Shown: positions 18,628-27,385, counted from the first letter of the stretch. The stretch is DNA of 33,205 bases from Pseudonocardia sp. (GCA_025465235.1 JAODNO010000002.1:1-33205); one strand, 5' to 3'. The notes: a model not told the origin generated them from the letters alone. Numbers and translations: made by a program.

Positions 18628-18694
18628 CGTGATCCCCGGGCCCGAGCCCGTCCAGCTCGGCTTGCGCACCCCACGGTGCGGCCCGGGGATCACG
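18628..18694. terminator. Large inverted repeat with two internal hairpins (candidate bidirectional terminator or structured RNA)
   Basis: 15-bp perfect arms CGTGATCCCCGGGCC (18628-18642) / GGCCCGGGGATCACG (18680-18694), enclosing CGAGC-N7-GCTCG (18643-18659) and CGCACC-N4-GGTGCG (18665-18680, its last base shared with the outer arm); between convergent purE and tetR. No U-tract. Confidence 0.6.
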
Positions 18695-18739
18695 CATGTC
18701 CGCTCTTGCGACAGGTGTCCATGTCGCGCGGCGGGAGGG

Positions 18740-19432
18740 TCAGGGAGCGGGGGGCGTGTTGCGCTCCAGGCGGACTACCGCCTGCTCGAGGCGCTGTGTC
18801 ACCGCGTGCAGGCCGTCGCCGCCCGCGGGCTCGCCGGGGAGCATCCCCGCCACCCGCCGGAACCGCCCGCGGCACGCCTCCATCCCGTCCTCGGGAGCCC
18901 CGGCACCGAGCCACGCCCGCAGCGCCAGGTTGTGCGCCGCCACCACGGCCGCCCCGATGACGGCGGCGCGCAGGTCGCCGTCCGGGTCGCTCGCGAAGCG
19001 CCGGCGCAGGTAGCGGGTGAACAGCCGGCGGTAGTGGTCCACGCTCGCCGACTCGCGGTCGCGCAGAACCGGCACCTCGTGGGTGAGCCGGTACCGCTCC
19101 ACCGATAGCCGCGGGTCGTCGGCATAGATGTCGAACACGGTCTCGCCGGCACGCAGCACGAGCGTTGCGGTGGGCTCCGTGGGGTGCGCGGTCTCGAAGA
19201 CCTCGGCGATGCGGGCCAACGCAGCCTCGTGGTCGGGCGAGATCGCGTCTTCCTTGCTGCGGAAGTACCGGAAGAAGGTGCGGCGCCCGACGCCTGCCGC
19301 AGCGGCGATGTCGTCGACCGTCGTGTCCTCGTAGCCACGGACCAGGAACAGCTCGACGGCGGCGGCCACGAGGTCGCGCCGGACCTCCGCTCGTCCCTCA
19401 GGCGAGCGGCCGCGGCGGGCGGCGACGGTCAT
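18740..19432 (-). CDS. TetR family transcriptional regulator
   Basis: MTVAARRGRSPEGRAEVRRDLVAAAVELFLVRGYEDTTVDDIAAAAGVGRRTFFRYFRSKEDAI; GGAGG upstream of the ATG. Confidence 0.93.
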   Translation of the reverse strand: MTVAARRGRSPEGRAEVRRDLVAAAVELFLVRGYEDTTVDDIAAAAGVGRRTFFRYFRSKEDAISPDHEAALARIAEVFETAHPTEPTATLVLRAGETVFDIYADDPRLSVERYRLTHEVPVLRDRESASVDHYRRLFTRYLRRRFASDPDGDLRAAVIGAAVVAAHNLALRAWLGAGAPEDGMEACRGRFRRVAGMLPGEPAGGDGLHAVTQRLEQAVVRLERNTPPAP

Positions 19433-19443
19433 CCGGCCTCCTT

Positions 19444-19487
19444 CAGTGGCACGCAGGGTAGCAAAGAACTTGTCCAGTGGCACGCAG
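19444..19487. promoter_or_regulatory. Direct repeats CAGTGGCACGCAG in the divergent tetR/acyl-CoA dehydrogenase region (candidate operator)
   Basis: Exact 13-nt repeats at 19444-19456 and 19475-19487, 31 bp apart; the second overlaps the inverted repeat GGCAC-GCA-GTGCC (19479-19491). Confidence 0.55.
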
Positions 19488-19505
19488 TGCCGTTACGCTG
19501 CACGC

Positions 19506-20663
19506 ATGGATCCCGACTTCGACACCTATCGGCTCAGCGACGAGCACGAGGCGCTGCGGGACGCGGTGCGCGCGCTCGCGGAGAAGGAGATCGCGCCGTA
19601 CGCGGCCGAGGTGGACGAGGTGGGCCGCTACCCGGTGGAGGCGCGGGCCGCGCTGGTCAAGGCCGGGTTCCACGCCGTGACGATCCCCGAGGAGTACGGC
19701 GGCCAGGGGGCCGACGAGCTCGCCGGTTGCATCGTGATCGAGGAGGTCGCGCGCGTCTGCGCGTCGTCGTCACTGATCCCGGGCGTCAACGGGCTGGGCC
19801 TGACCCCGATCCTGCTCTCAGCGTCCGACGACCTCAAGAAGCAGGTGCTGCCCTCCATCGCCGCAGGTGAAGCGATGATCAGCTACGCGCTCTCGGAGCG
19901 GGAGGCGGGCTCCGACGCCGCGTCGATGAAGACCCGGGCCCGCCGCGAGGGTGACTCGTGGGTGCTGAACGGCACCAAGGCCTGGATCACCAACGCGGGG
20001 GAGTCCACCTGGTACACCGTCATGGCGGTGACCGACCCGGAGAAGAAGGCGAACGGCATCTCCGCGTTCGTCGTGCACTCCGGCGACCCGGGCTTCGAGG
20101 TCGGTCCGAAGGAGCGAAAGCTCGGCATCCACGGCTCGCCGACGCGCGAGATCTACCTCACCGACTGCGCGATCCCGGCGGACCGCATGATCGGGGCCGA
20201 GGGCACCGGCTTCAAGACCGCCCTGCAGACGCTCGACCACACCCGCCCGACCATCGGCGCACAGGCCGTGGGCATCGCGCAGGGCGCGCTCGACGTCGCG
20301 ATCTCCTACGTCAAGGAGCGCAAGCAGTTCGGCCGCCACCTCGCCGAGTTCCAGGGCCTCCAGTTCATGATCGCCGACATGGCGATGAAGGTGGAGGCCG
20401 CCCGTCAACTCGTCTACGTCGCCACGTCCCGTGCGGAACGCGGCGAGCCGAACCTCGGCTTCATCTCGAGCGCGGCGAAGTGCCTGGCGTCCGACACGGC
20501 GATGAGCGTGACGACCGACGCGGTTCAGCTGCTGGGTGGTGCCGGGTACACGAGGGACTTTCCCGTGGAACGCATGATGCGGGACGCGAAGATCACCCAG
20601 ATCTACGAGGGCACCAACCAGATCCAGCGCCTCGTGATGGCCCGCGCCCTGCTCAAGAGCTAG
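19506..20663 (+). CDS. Acyl-CoA dehydrogenase (FadE25-like)
   Basis: MDPDFDTYRLSDEHEALRDAVRALAEKEIAPYAAEVDEVGRYP...AYALSEREAGSDAASMKTRA-type motif, FGRHLAEFQGLQFMIADMAMKVEAAR, QLLGGAGYTRDFPVERMMRDAKITQIYEGTNQIQRLVMAR. Confidence 0.96.
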   Translation: MDPDFDTYRLSDEHEALRDAVRALAEKEIAPYAAEVDEVGRYPVEARAALVKAGFHAVTIPEEYGGQGADELAGCIVIEEVARVCASSSLIPGVNGLGLTPILLSASDDLKKQVLPSIAAGEAMISYALSEREAGSDAASMKTRARREGDSWVLNGTKAWITNAGESTWYTVMAVTDPEKKANGISAFVVHSGDPGFEVGPKERKLGIHGSPTREIYLTDCAIPADRMIGAEGTGFKTALQTLDHTRPTIGAQAVGIAQGALDVAISYVKERKQFGRHLAEFQGLQFMIADMAMKVEAARQLVYVATSRAERGEPNLGFISSAAKCLASDTAMSVTTDAVQLLGGAGYTRDFPVERMMRDAKITQIYEGTNQIQRLVMARALLKS

Positions 20664-20815
20664 ATCACCGATCTTGGCCCCGTAGCGCTCTTCGCCAGTT
20701 CTTCGACAGGCCGCCCGGCGAGCCTAAGCGTGACGATGGTCCTGACCCGCTGCTCCAGCCTCGCATCACGCCTGACGGGAGCCGTCCAGGTGGTCCCGGT
20801 TGTGGGCGTTATTCG

Positions 20816-21562
20816 TTAGGTCCGCATCGCGCCGGTCGCGTTGGCCGCCGTGAGGATCAGCTTCGTCGCGGCGTCCGGCTGCGACACCATCGACGCGTGA
20901 GAGGCCGGCACCTCCTCGATCGTCGCCTTCGCGCGCTCGGCCATGAACCGCTGCGTCGCCGGCGGGATCGCCTTGTCCTCCGTGCCGAGGAGGTACCACG
21001 ACGGAATCGATTTCCACGCGGGCGGGCCGGACGGCGCTTCGAACGCCGCGCCGGCGAAGGGGCGCTGCGTGGCCGCCATGACGCGCGCAGTCTCGCGGTC
21101 GACGTCCCCAGCGAAAGCAGTCAGGAAGGCCTCCTGATCGATGTAGAAGTCGACGCCCTCTGAGCCGTCAGGGTTCGTGATGGGGTGCGGCCGCAGCGCG
21201 GGCGGCAGGTCCGGGTTCTCGTTCATCTCGAAGAGCTGCTTGACGCTTTCCCCTTCGTCGGGAACCCACCCGTTGAGGTACACGAGCGCCTTGACCTGGT
21301 CGTTGCCCGTCGCAGCATTGGTGATCACAGCGCCGCCGTAGGAGTGGCCGACGAGGACGATAGGCCCCTCGATCGTCCGCAGCAGCTCAGCGATGTACGC
21401 GGCGTCGCTGCGGAGGTGTCGCAGGGGGTTCGCCGCGCCGATCGTGCGGTAGCCCTGGCGGTGCAGCGCGCGGATCTCGCCGTCGAAGCCGCCTGCGTCG
21501 GCCCAGGCGCCGTGGACGAAGACGACCGTTGGCCGGGTGCCGCCGTTCGTTGTGGTGCCCAT
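20816..21562 (-). CDS. Alpha/beta hydrolase
   Basis: MGTTTNGGTRPTVVFVHGAWADAGGFDGEIRALHRQGYRTIGAANPLRHL...IVLVGHSYGGAVI nucleophile elbow; terminal region VPASHASMVSQPD. Confidence 0.92.
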   Translation of the reverse strand: MGTTTNGGTRPTVVFVHGAWADAGGFDGEIRALHRQGYRTIGAANPLRHLRSDAAYIAELLRTIEGPIVLVGHSYGGAVITNAATGNDQVKALVYLNGWVPDEGESVKQLFEMNENPDLPPALRPHPITNPDGSEGVDFYIDQEAFLTAFAGDVDRETARVMAATQRPFAGAAFEAPSGPPAWKSIPSWYLLGTEDKAIPPATQRFMAERAKATIEEVPASHASMVSQPDAATKLILTAANATGAMRT

Positions 21563-21649
21563 GCTCGCTCCTTCGCCGGGTATTGCAGGATCTGGCGAGC
21601 ATCCCAGCCCCTCGTGCGGTCCGCATCGCACGGACGTGGGGTCCGGCTT

Positions 21650-21960
21650 CTCGCGTCAGGCGGCGGCGACGACCGGCGCCGGCTGCCGCAGCGCCTCACA
21701 GCACCCCAAAGACCCGCCGTCGCGTCGTTGACCGGATCGATGACAAGGCGCGCCTCGAGAGTGAACCCGGCGTCGCGGAGGAGGTTGGCCACGTCGTCGG
21801 ATGAGCGCCGGTGTATCTGAACATGCATTGGGTGACCCCCGTCTCCCTCAGTCTTGAGACGGCTCCCGCTGCCGAGGTGAAAGCCGAGAAGTGCCACGCC
21901 GCCGGGACGCAGCACCCGATACGGCTCGTTCGTAAGGACGCCCGACGAGTTCGCCGCGAG
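21650..21960 (-). pseudogene. C-terminal remnant of a class I SAM-dependent methyltransferase
   Basis: Reverse-strand frame reads NSSGVLTNEPYRVLRPGGVALLGFHLGSGSRLKTEGDGGHPMHVQIHRRSSDDVANLLRDAGFTLEARLVIDPVND: LRPGG and DAGF motifs present, SAM-binding N-terminus absent. Boundaries approximate. Confidence 0.55.
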
Positions 21961-22052
21961 GCCTTCTCGTCAGATGCACGCGTGGCAGGTCTTCAAGCCC
22001 CGTCAAAACGATCCTCCCCTCCAGCGCAGCTGGCCCCCGACGGCGGCCGGGA

Positions 22053-22775
22053 TCAGCCCAGGCGCACCGTCGTGCGTTCCGAGGTCGCCTTCCGATCCAG
22101 CGCGGCCGGGTCGGGGTGGCGGACGTGCACCAGTGACGCCCCGGCGGCCAGCACCGCGAGCAGGCCGTCGCCCAGGCCCTCGGGGCTCGACCACTCCAGC
22201 GTGGAGAGCACGCGGTCCGACGACGTGAGCCCGAGTGCGACGGCCCGGCCGCGGGAGGCGGCGAGCACCTCGGCCACGGTGGCCCCGGCCAGTGCGGCGG
22301 TGTCGTCGGGGACGGGGGCCCACGGTACGAAGTCGTCGCCGTGCAGCCGCACCTCGGTTGCGAAGTCGATCACGCCCGACGGCAGCCCGGGAAGCCCCTT
22401 TCCGAACGCGTCGAGCGACAGCGCCACGACCCCGCCCGCCGGGGCCGCGGCGAGTGCGAGGTCGATGCGGTCGGCGTCGCACAGCACCCAGTCCGCGTCG
22501 GCGGGCTCGGCCACGACCTCGGCCCCGCACCACCACGCGCCCAGCAGCACCGCTGCCGTCTGCCAGTGCGCGGGCAGCAACATGGCCACCGCGGTACCGG
22601 GTTCCACATCGCACTCGTCGCGGAGCAGGTTCGCGGTCTTCGCCGCCCAGTTGGCGGCGGTGGTACCGGACAGCTCGATGCGCTCACCCGTCGCGTCGTC
22701 GTAGTAGGTGATCAGAGGTCGGGCGGCCGCCGCGCCGGAGCGGAGCGGGTCCAGCAGGGCTGCGGTGAGCGTCAC
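22053..22775 (-). CDS. TIGR03089 family protein (AMP-binding-like N-terminal fold)
   Basis: MTLTAALLDPLRSGAAAARPLITYYDDATGERIELSGTTAANWAAKTANLLRDECDVEPGTAVAMLLPAHWQTAAVLLGAWWCGA. Confidence 0.9.
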   Translation of the reverse strand: MTLTAALLDPLRSGAAAARPLITYYDDATGERIELSGTTAANWAAKTANLLRDECDVEPGTAVAMLLPAHWQTAAVLLGAWWCGAEVVAEPADADWVLCDADRIDLALAAAPAGGVVALSLDAFGKGLPGLPSGVIDFATEVRLHGDDFVPWAPVPDDTAALAGATVAEVLAASRGRAVALGLTSSDRVLSTLEWSSPEGLGDGLLAVLAAGASLVHVRHPDPAALDRKATSERTTVRLG

Positions 22776-22789
22776 GGGCTCACCGTAGG

Positions 22790-24547
22790 TCAGTCGATGC
22801 AGGGAACGCCCGCTGCCGTGATCGGCGCCGAAGGCGCGGGGGTGGCGGTCGGGCGGGCCGGGGCGTCAGCGGGCAGGACCGCCGGGTTGAAGTCGCCGCC
22901 GAGCACCACGAGCAGGTGACCGGGGGTCACCTCGTCGTGGCTCTCGACCGGGAGGTCGCCCAGTTGGGTGGCCACTGCACGGGCGGCCTTCGCGTCCGAG
23001 CCGGTGTAGTGGACCGTCGAGGTCGGTGTGGGGTCGGTGTTGTCCACCGTGCCCGCAGAGAAGTCGAGGTCACGCATGCGGCGGGCCACGGTCGCGGCCA
23101 TCCCGGGCAGTGCGGAGCCGTTGCGTACGTCGACGACATAGCGCGACGCGATCACGTCGACCTGTGGCGGCGGCGGTGGCGGCGCCTCTCGGGCGGCCTC
23201 CGCGTTCCGTTGCTGCTCCTCGATCCGCTGGCTGACGAACGTGCGCACGTCACCCGGATCGACCAGCACGACGTCGCCACGTGTGTTGGTCTCCAGGCCG
23301 CGGGTGGGGATGGTGAGGAACTCCATGTTGCCCGCCGCGATGTCAGACGCCTGCTGCGCGAACGCGAGGATGTCCCAGCCGGAGTCGATGACCAGCGACT
23401 TCTGGGCGACGTCGATCAACGCGCGGAGTTTGCCCGGATCGGTCATTGTGCCGCCGGAGAGGATCTTGTCCGCGACCGCGGCGAGGAACGCCTGCTGGCG
23501 GCGGATCCGCGAGAGGTCGCCTTCGGGCAGTCCGTGCCGCTGCCGGACGAACGCGAGGGCGTCGGCGCCGGAGATCGTCTGCGGCCCGGCAGGGAACCGG
23601 GCGCCCGACAGCGGCTCGTCGACCGGGGCCCGCAAGCAGACGTCGACGCCCCCGATCGCGGTCGTGAGGTTGTAGAAGCCGAGCAGGTTGATCTCGGCGT
23701 AGTGGTCGATGTGCTGGCCCGTGAGGTTCTCGACAGTACGGATCAGCGTGCTGCGGCCCGCCTGCGCCGACTCGGCCTCCACCCGCTGCCGGTCCCGCAC
23801 CCCGTCGGCCACGAGCTGCTCGGCGGTCGTTGCCTTGGTGGCGGGATAGGCGGCATTGATCTTGTCCTGGCGGTAGCCGGGGATGTCGACGTAGCTGTCC
23901 CGGGGAAGGGAGAAGGCCACCGCGGCGCCCCCGCCCTGCGGGACGTGGAGCAGGATGATCGTGTCGGAGTTGAGGACACCGGAGTCGGGGCCGCTGTTCA
24001 GGAGGCGCTGCAACTCGGGCGGTAGCGGGTTGCCCTGCGCGTCGGTGCGGCTGTCCACGCCGACCAGCAGGATGTTGTCCGCACCGTCGTCGTTCCCACT
24101 CGCAATGACGTCGGTGGTGGTGATCCCGGAGGTGATGTCGCGGTAGAGACCCCACGCGGTGCCGGTGAGCACCAGGACGAGCACCGACGCCACCACGAGG
24201 GCGATCCGGAGCCGCTGCCGCAAGGGGAGCCGGGCTTTCGCGGCAGGGGTGAGCGGAGCAGGGCGGGCCCGTCGGGGCCTGCCCTTCGTCGTACCCGATG
24301 GCGCGGCGCCGGCTCGGCTCGTGGTGCGTGAGCCGGACGTCCGGGACCCACCTCGCGGCCTCCCGGCCGACGTCCCGGTCGTCGACAACGGATCGGGCGT
24401 CGTCCGATGGGCGGACGGGTACCGGGCCGATCTTTGCGAGCGAACCGTCGGCTCCCGCCGGCCTGATTTGCCGGAGCGGTGCGGGCTGTTGCGCTCCCGA
24501 TCGGACGGTGACCGGGCCGAGCCGTCGGTCCAGCCCGGTCCGTTCAC
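22790..24547 (-). CDS. LytR-CpsA-Psr (LCP) family protein with C-terminal LytR_C domain
   Basis: TM LRIALVVASVLVLVLTGTAWGLY; NILLVGVDSRTDAQGNPL; SDTIILLHVPQGGGAAVAFSLPRDSYVDIPGYRQDKINAAYP; GGVDVCLRAPV; FVRQRHGLPEGDLSRIRRQQAFLAAV; C-terminal VVDVRNGSALPGMAATVARRMRDLDF. Confidence 0.95.
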   Translation of the reverse strand: MNGPGWTDGSARSPSDRERNSPHRSGKSGRREPTVRSQRSARYPSAHRTTPDPLSTTGTSAGRPRGGSRTSGSRTTSRAGAAPSGTTKGRPRRARPAPLTPAAKARLPLRQRLRIALVVASVLVLVLTGTAWGLYRDITSGITTTDVIASGNDDGADNILLVGVDSRTDAQGNPLPPELQRLLNSGPDSGVLNSDTIILLHVPQGGGAAVAFSLPRDSYVDIPGYRQDKINAAYPATKATTAEQLVADGVRDRQRVEAESAQAGRSTLIRTVENLTGQHIDHYAEINLLGFYNLTTAIGGVDVCLRAPVDEPLSGARFPAGPQTISGADALAFVRQRHGLPEGDLSRIRRQQAFLAAVADKILSGGTMTDPGKLRALIDVAQKSLVIDSGWDILAFAQQASDIAAGNMEFLTIPTRGLETNTRGDVVLVDPGDVRTFVSQRIEEQQRNAEAAREAPPPPPPQVDVIASRYVVDVRNGSALPGMAATVARRMRDLDFSAGTVDNTDPTPTSTVHYTGSDAKAARAVATQLGDLPVESHDEVTPGHLLVVLGGDFNPAVLPADAPARPTATPAPSAPITAAGVPCID

Positions 24548-24600
24548 GTGTGCACCTCCGCTGACCCTCGCTGCCGGGTCTCCTAGGGTGCAGCACCGGA

Positions 24601-24703
24601 CGCGCCCGGCCGGGCGCGCCGGTGCGCGTGTCGCGGGTGATCGTCATCGGAGATGACCGTGCGTTCGTGACACATGGTGCTCCCGGGCACGCCTGCCCGG
24701 GAG
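24601..24703. repeat. Three consecutive palindromes upstream of the glycosyltransferase
   Basis: CGCGCCCGGCCGGGCGCG (24601-24618), GTCATC-GGA-GATGAC (24643-24657), CTCCCGGGCA-CGCC-TGCCCGGGAG (24680-24703). Confidence 0.7.
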
Positions 24704-24719
24704 GAGAGGGGAGCCATCG

Positions 24720-25547
24720 TTGCCCGAGCAGCTGTCGCTGTTGCTGCCGGTCTGGGCCGGTGATCGGCCCGATTTCCTCACCGAGGCGTTCCGCTCCTCG
24801 GTGGACGGCCAGACCCGCAGGCCGGATCAGGTCGTGATCGTGCGTGACGGTCCGGTGGGCGATGCTCTCGACGCTCGGATCGCGGAGCTCGCCGCAACGA
24901 GCCCGGTACCGGTGGACGTGGTTGCGCTGGAACGCAACGTCGGCCTCGGCCCCGCGCTCGACGCCGGGCTCGCGGCCTGCCGTCACGATGTCGTCGCGCG
25001 GATGGATGCCGACGACATCTCACTTCCGCACCGGTTCGCCGTACAGATGCCGATCATCGAGTCGGGCGTGGACATCGTGGGATCCGGCCTGCTGGAGTTC
25101 GGCGCCCATCCCGACGACGTCGTGGGTACACGGACGCCGCCGACAGACCCGCGCGACATCCGCGTCCGGGCGCGGTTCGCCGACCCGTTCAACCACCCGA
25201 CGGTCGTGTACCGGCGCGATCTGGTGCGATCCGTCGGCGGCTACACCGACTTCGCCCTCATGGAGGACTACCTGCTCTGGGCCAAGATGATCGTCGCAGG
25301 AGCGCGGGTGGCGAACGTCGCGGAGCCACTAGTGAAGTACCGCGTCGGGGCAGGCGCCTACGCGCGGCGTGGCGGGCTGCGCCAGCTTCGCGCCGAGGTC
25401 TCCATCCAGCGCCGCTTCCGGGCGTTGGGGTTCACGACACGGGCCCAGTTCGTGCGCAACGTCGCGGTACGAGGGGGCTACCGGCTGGTCCCCGAGCGGC
25501 TGCGGCGGGTGGCCTATCGCGCGGTCATTGCCACCTACCGACGGTGA
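24720..25547 (+). CDS. Family 2 glycosyltransferase
   Basis: TTG start; LSLLLPVWAGDRPDFLTEAFRSSVDGQTRRPDQVVIVRDGP...LERNVGLGPALDAGLAACRHDVVARMDADDISLPHRF (MDADD). Confidence 0.93.
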   Translation: MPEQLSLLLPVWAGDRPDFLTEAFRSSVDGQTRRPDQVVIVRDGPVGDALDARIAELAATSPVPVDVVALERNVGLGPALDAGLAACRHDVVARMDADDISLPHRFAVQMPIIESGVDIVGSGLLEFGAHPDDVVGTRTPPTDPRDIRVRARFADPFNHPTVVYRRDLVRSVGGYTDFALMEDYLLWAKMIVAGARVANVAEPLVKYRVGAGAYARRGGLRQLRAEVSIQRRFRALGFTTRAQFVRNVAVRGGYRLVPERLRRVAYRAVIATYRR

Positions 25548-25596
25548 CCGGGCGCGGGCGGGATGGGAGCATCACTCACCCGATCGAGGGAGTCCG

Positions 25597-26448
25597 ATGA
25601 CCCAGCCGTCCTCCTTGCCGCCCGAGCCCCTGTGCACGCAGGGCGTCGCCCTGCTCGACTCCGGCCACGCCCTCGACGCGGTTGAGGTGCTGCGTCAGGC
25701 GGTGGCCGCGGGTGAGCCGTCGGCCCCCGACCTGCTGGTGCGCGCCTACCTCGACAGCGGGAGCTGGCACGCCGCCGCCGAGTGGCTGACGCCGCTCGTG
25801 CAGCAGGGTCACGTGCGCTTCGCCGGCAGGCTTGGGGTGGCGCTCGCGGAGCTCGGCGACCGCGAGCGGGCCGAGGACACGCTGCGGCTGGCCGTCGAGT
25901 CGGGTGAGCTCGCGGCGGCCAACGACCTCGCGATCCTGCTCCGCGACCAGGGCAGGCTCCGCGAGGCGGTGCAGCTGCTCATCCAGGTCGCGGAGGCCGG
26001 TGACGGCCAGGCCGCCGCGAACGTGGTCGAGCTGCACCTCGAGGCCGGAGACCTGCAGTCCGCCATCGCCGCGGCCGAGCGGTACGCCGACGAGAACCGC
26101 CCCGACACCGTCGTCGCCCTCGCCGACGTCCGGGCGCTCCAGGGCCGCACCGATGAGGCCGAGGGGTTCTACCGGCGTGCAGGCGAGCTGGGAGCCTTGC
26201 GCGCCCACACCGCATACGGCCAGTTCCTGGCGGTCGCCCGGGGCGACATCGAGGGTGCCGAGCGCGAGTTCCGGGAGGCGGAGCGCCACGCCGAGCCCGG
26301 CTGGGCGTACACGCTCGGCCGCTTCCTGCTCGACGAGGGCAGGCCCGAGGAGGCGCGGACCTACCTGCAGGTCGCGGTCGACTCCGGGGACACGGCGGCG
26401 CTGGAGGCGCTGATCGAGCTGGACGGCGAGGACCCGGCGGACGACTGA
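25597..26448 (+). CDS. Tetratricopeptide / Sel1-like repeat protein
   Basis: MTQPSSLPPEPLCTQGVALLDSGHALDAVEVLRQAVAAGEPSAPDLLVRAYLDSGSWHAAAEWL... with repeated helix-turn-helix units. Confidence 0.88.
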   Translation: MTQPSSLPPEPLCTQGVALLDSGHALDAVEVLRQAVAAGEPSAPDLLVRAYLDSGSWHAAAEWLTPLVQQGHVRFAGRLGVALAELGDRERAEDTLRLAVESGELAAANDLAILLRDQGRLREAVQLLIQVAEAGDGQAAANVVELHLEAGDLQSAIAAAERYADENRPDTVVALADVRALQGRTDEAEGFYRRAGELGALRAHTAYGQFLAVARGDIEGAEREFREAERHAEPGWAYTLGRFLLDEGRPEEARTYLQVAVDSGDTAALEALIELDGEDPADD

Positions 26449-26533
26449 GTGCCGAACACGCGGGAGCTTCGCGGCGCGGCAACCGCGGGTGGCCGGCGTG
26501 CTCCCGCGCTCCCGCGCCGTTAGGGTGCGCGCC

Positions 26534-27385
26534 GTGGACCGTGACCCGATCCGCCGCGACCCCGTGCAGGAGTACGGCGACGGGCTCGCCGTTGTCACGG
26601 TGACGCGCTCGGTCCGGCTCGACGTCGACCGCATCGCCACCTCGCCGCGCGTGGCGACGACCCGCCCGGTCCGCGTCGTACTGGCCATCGTCGGGGCCGC
26701 CAGGGCGGCGTGCGGCGACGCCACCGGTGGGGACGGGGTGGAGGTGCTGTCCATCGGCGAGGACATCGGGCGTGCCGCTGCCGTCAACCGCGCCGTGGCC
26801 GGTCTGGACGCGGGGGTGGGCTGGGTCGCGATCGCCGACCCCACGGTGCGGTGGGGGGCCGGGGTGCTGGACGGGCTCCTCGCGGCTGCGGCCGGGCGCC
26901 CGCGCGCCGGCCTGCTCGGACCCCGGCTGCGCGCCGCTGCAGGCGCCGTCGTGCCGTCCGCCGGTGCGTTGCCCTCGATCACCCAGGCGCTGGGTGGCCG
27001 GATCCGGAGCGGAGCCGGCGCGGGCCCGACGGGCTGGCTGTCGACGTCGTGTGTGCTGGTGCGGCGCAGTGCCTGGGACTCGGTGGACGGGTTCGACCCG
27101 CGGTACCTCGGCGCCCCCGGTCCCGTTGACATGGCCGATGTCGACCTCGGCGACAGGCTGGGCCGGGCCGGCTGGTTGGTCGTCCACGTGCCGGGCCTCG
27201 AGACCGACATGGAGATCGACACGGAGATCGACACCGTCATCGATACCGAGGGCGGTGTTGACGCGCGTGACGGGCACGGCATCCTGACGTGGCGCGCGGA
27301 CGATGTACGCCGCTATGTGCACGACCGCGCACGCGCACCTGTCCGGGCGCTGCTGGCGCTCGCGAGTCGTGCACGCCGAGCGTGA
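26534..27385 (+). CDS. Family 2 glycosyltransferase (WbbL-like position)
   Basis: IGEDIGRAAAVNRAVAGLDAGVGWVAIADPTVRWGAGVLDGLLAAAAGRPRAGLLGPRL...WLSTSCVLVRRSAWDSVDGFDPRYLGAPGPVDMADVDLGDRLGRAGW. Confidence 0.82.
   Translation: MDRDPIRRDPVQEYGDGLAVVTVTRSVRLDVDRIATSPRVATTRPVRVVLAIVGAARAACGDATGGDGVEVLSIGEDIGRAAAVNRAVAGLDAGVGWVAIADPTVRWGAGVLDGLLAAAAGRPRAGLLGPRLRAAAGAVVPSAGALPSITQALGGRIRSGAGAGPTGWLSTSCVLVRRSAWDSVDGFDPRYLGAPGPVDMADVDLGDRLGRAGWLVVHVPGLETDMEIDTEIDTVIDTEGGVDARDGHGILTWRADDVRRYVHDRARAPVRALLALASRARRA

Noticed and set aside
20800-20822. attC-like GTTAGGT 7-mer next to the alpha/beta hydrolase, suggesting an integron cassette
   Set aside because: Only one 7-mer matches and it overlaps the hydrolase stop codon; no paired R''/L sites or folded attC. 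Expected by chance.
22916-24025. Plus-strand 369-aa ORF
   Set aside because: Antisense to the well-supported LCP gene.
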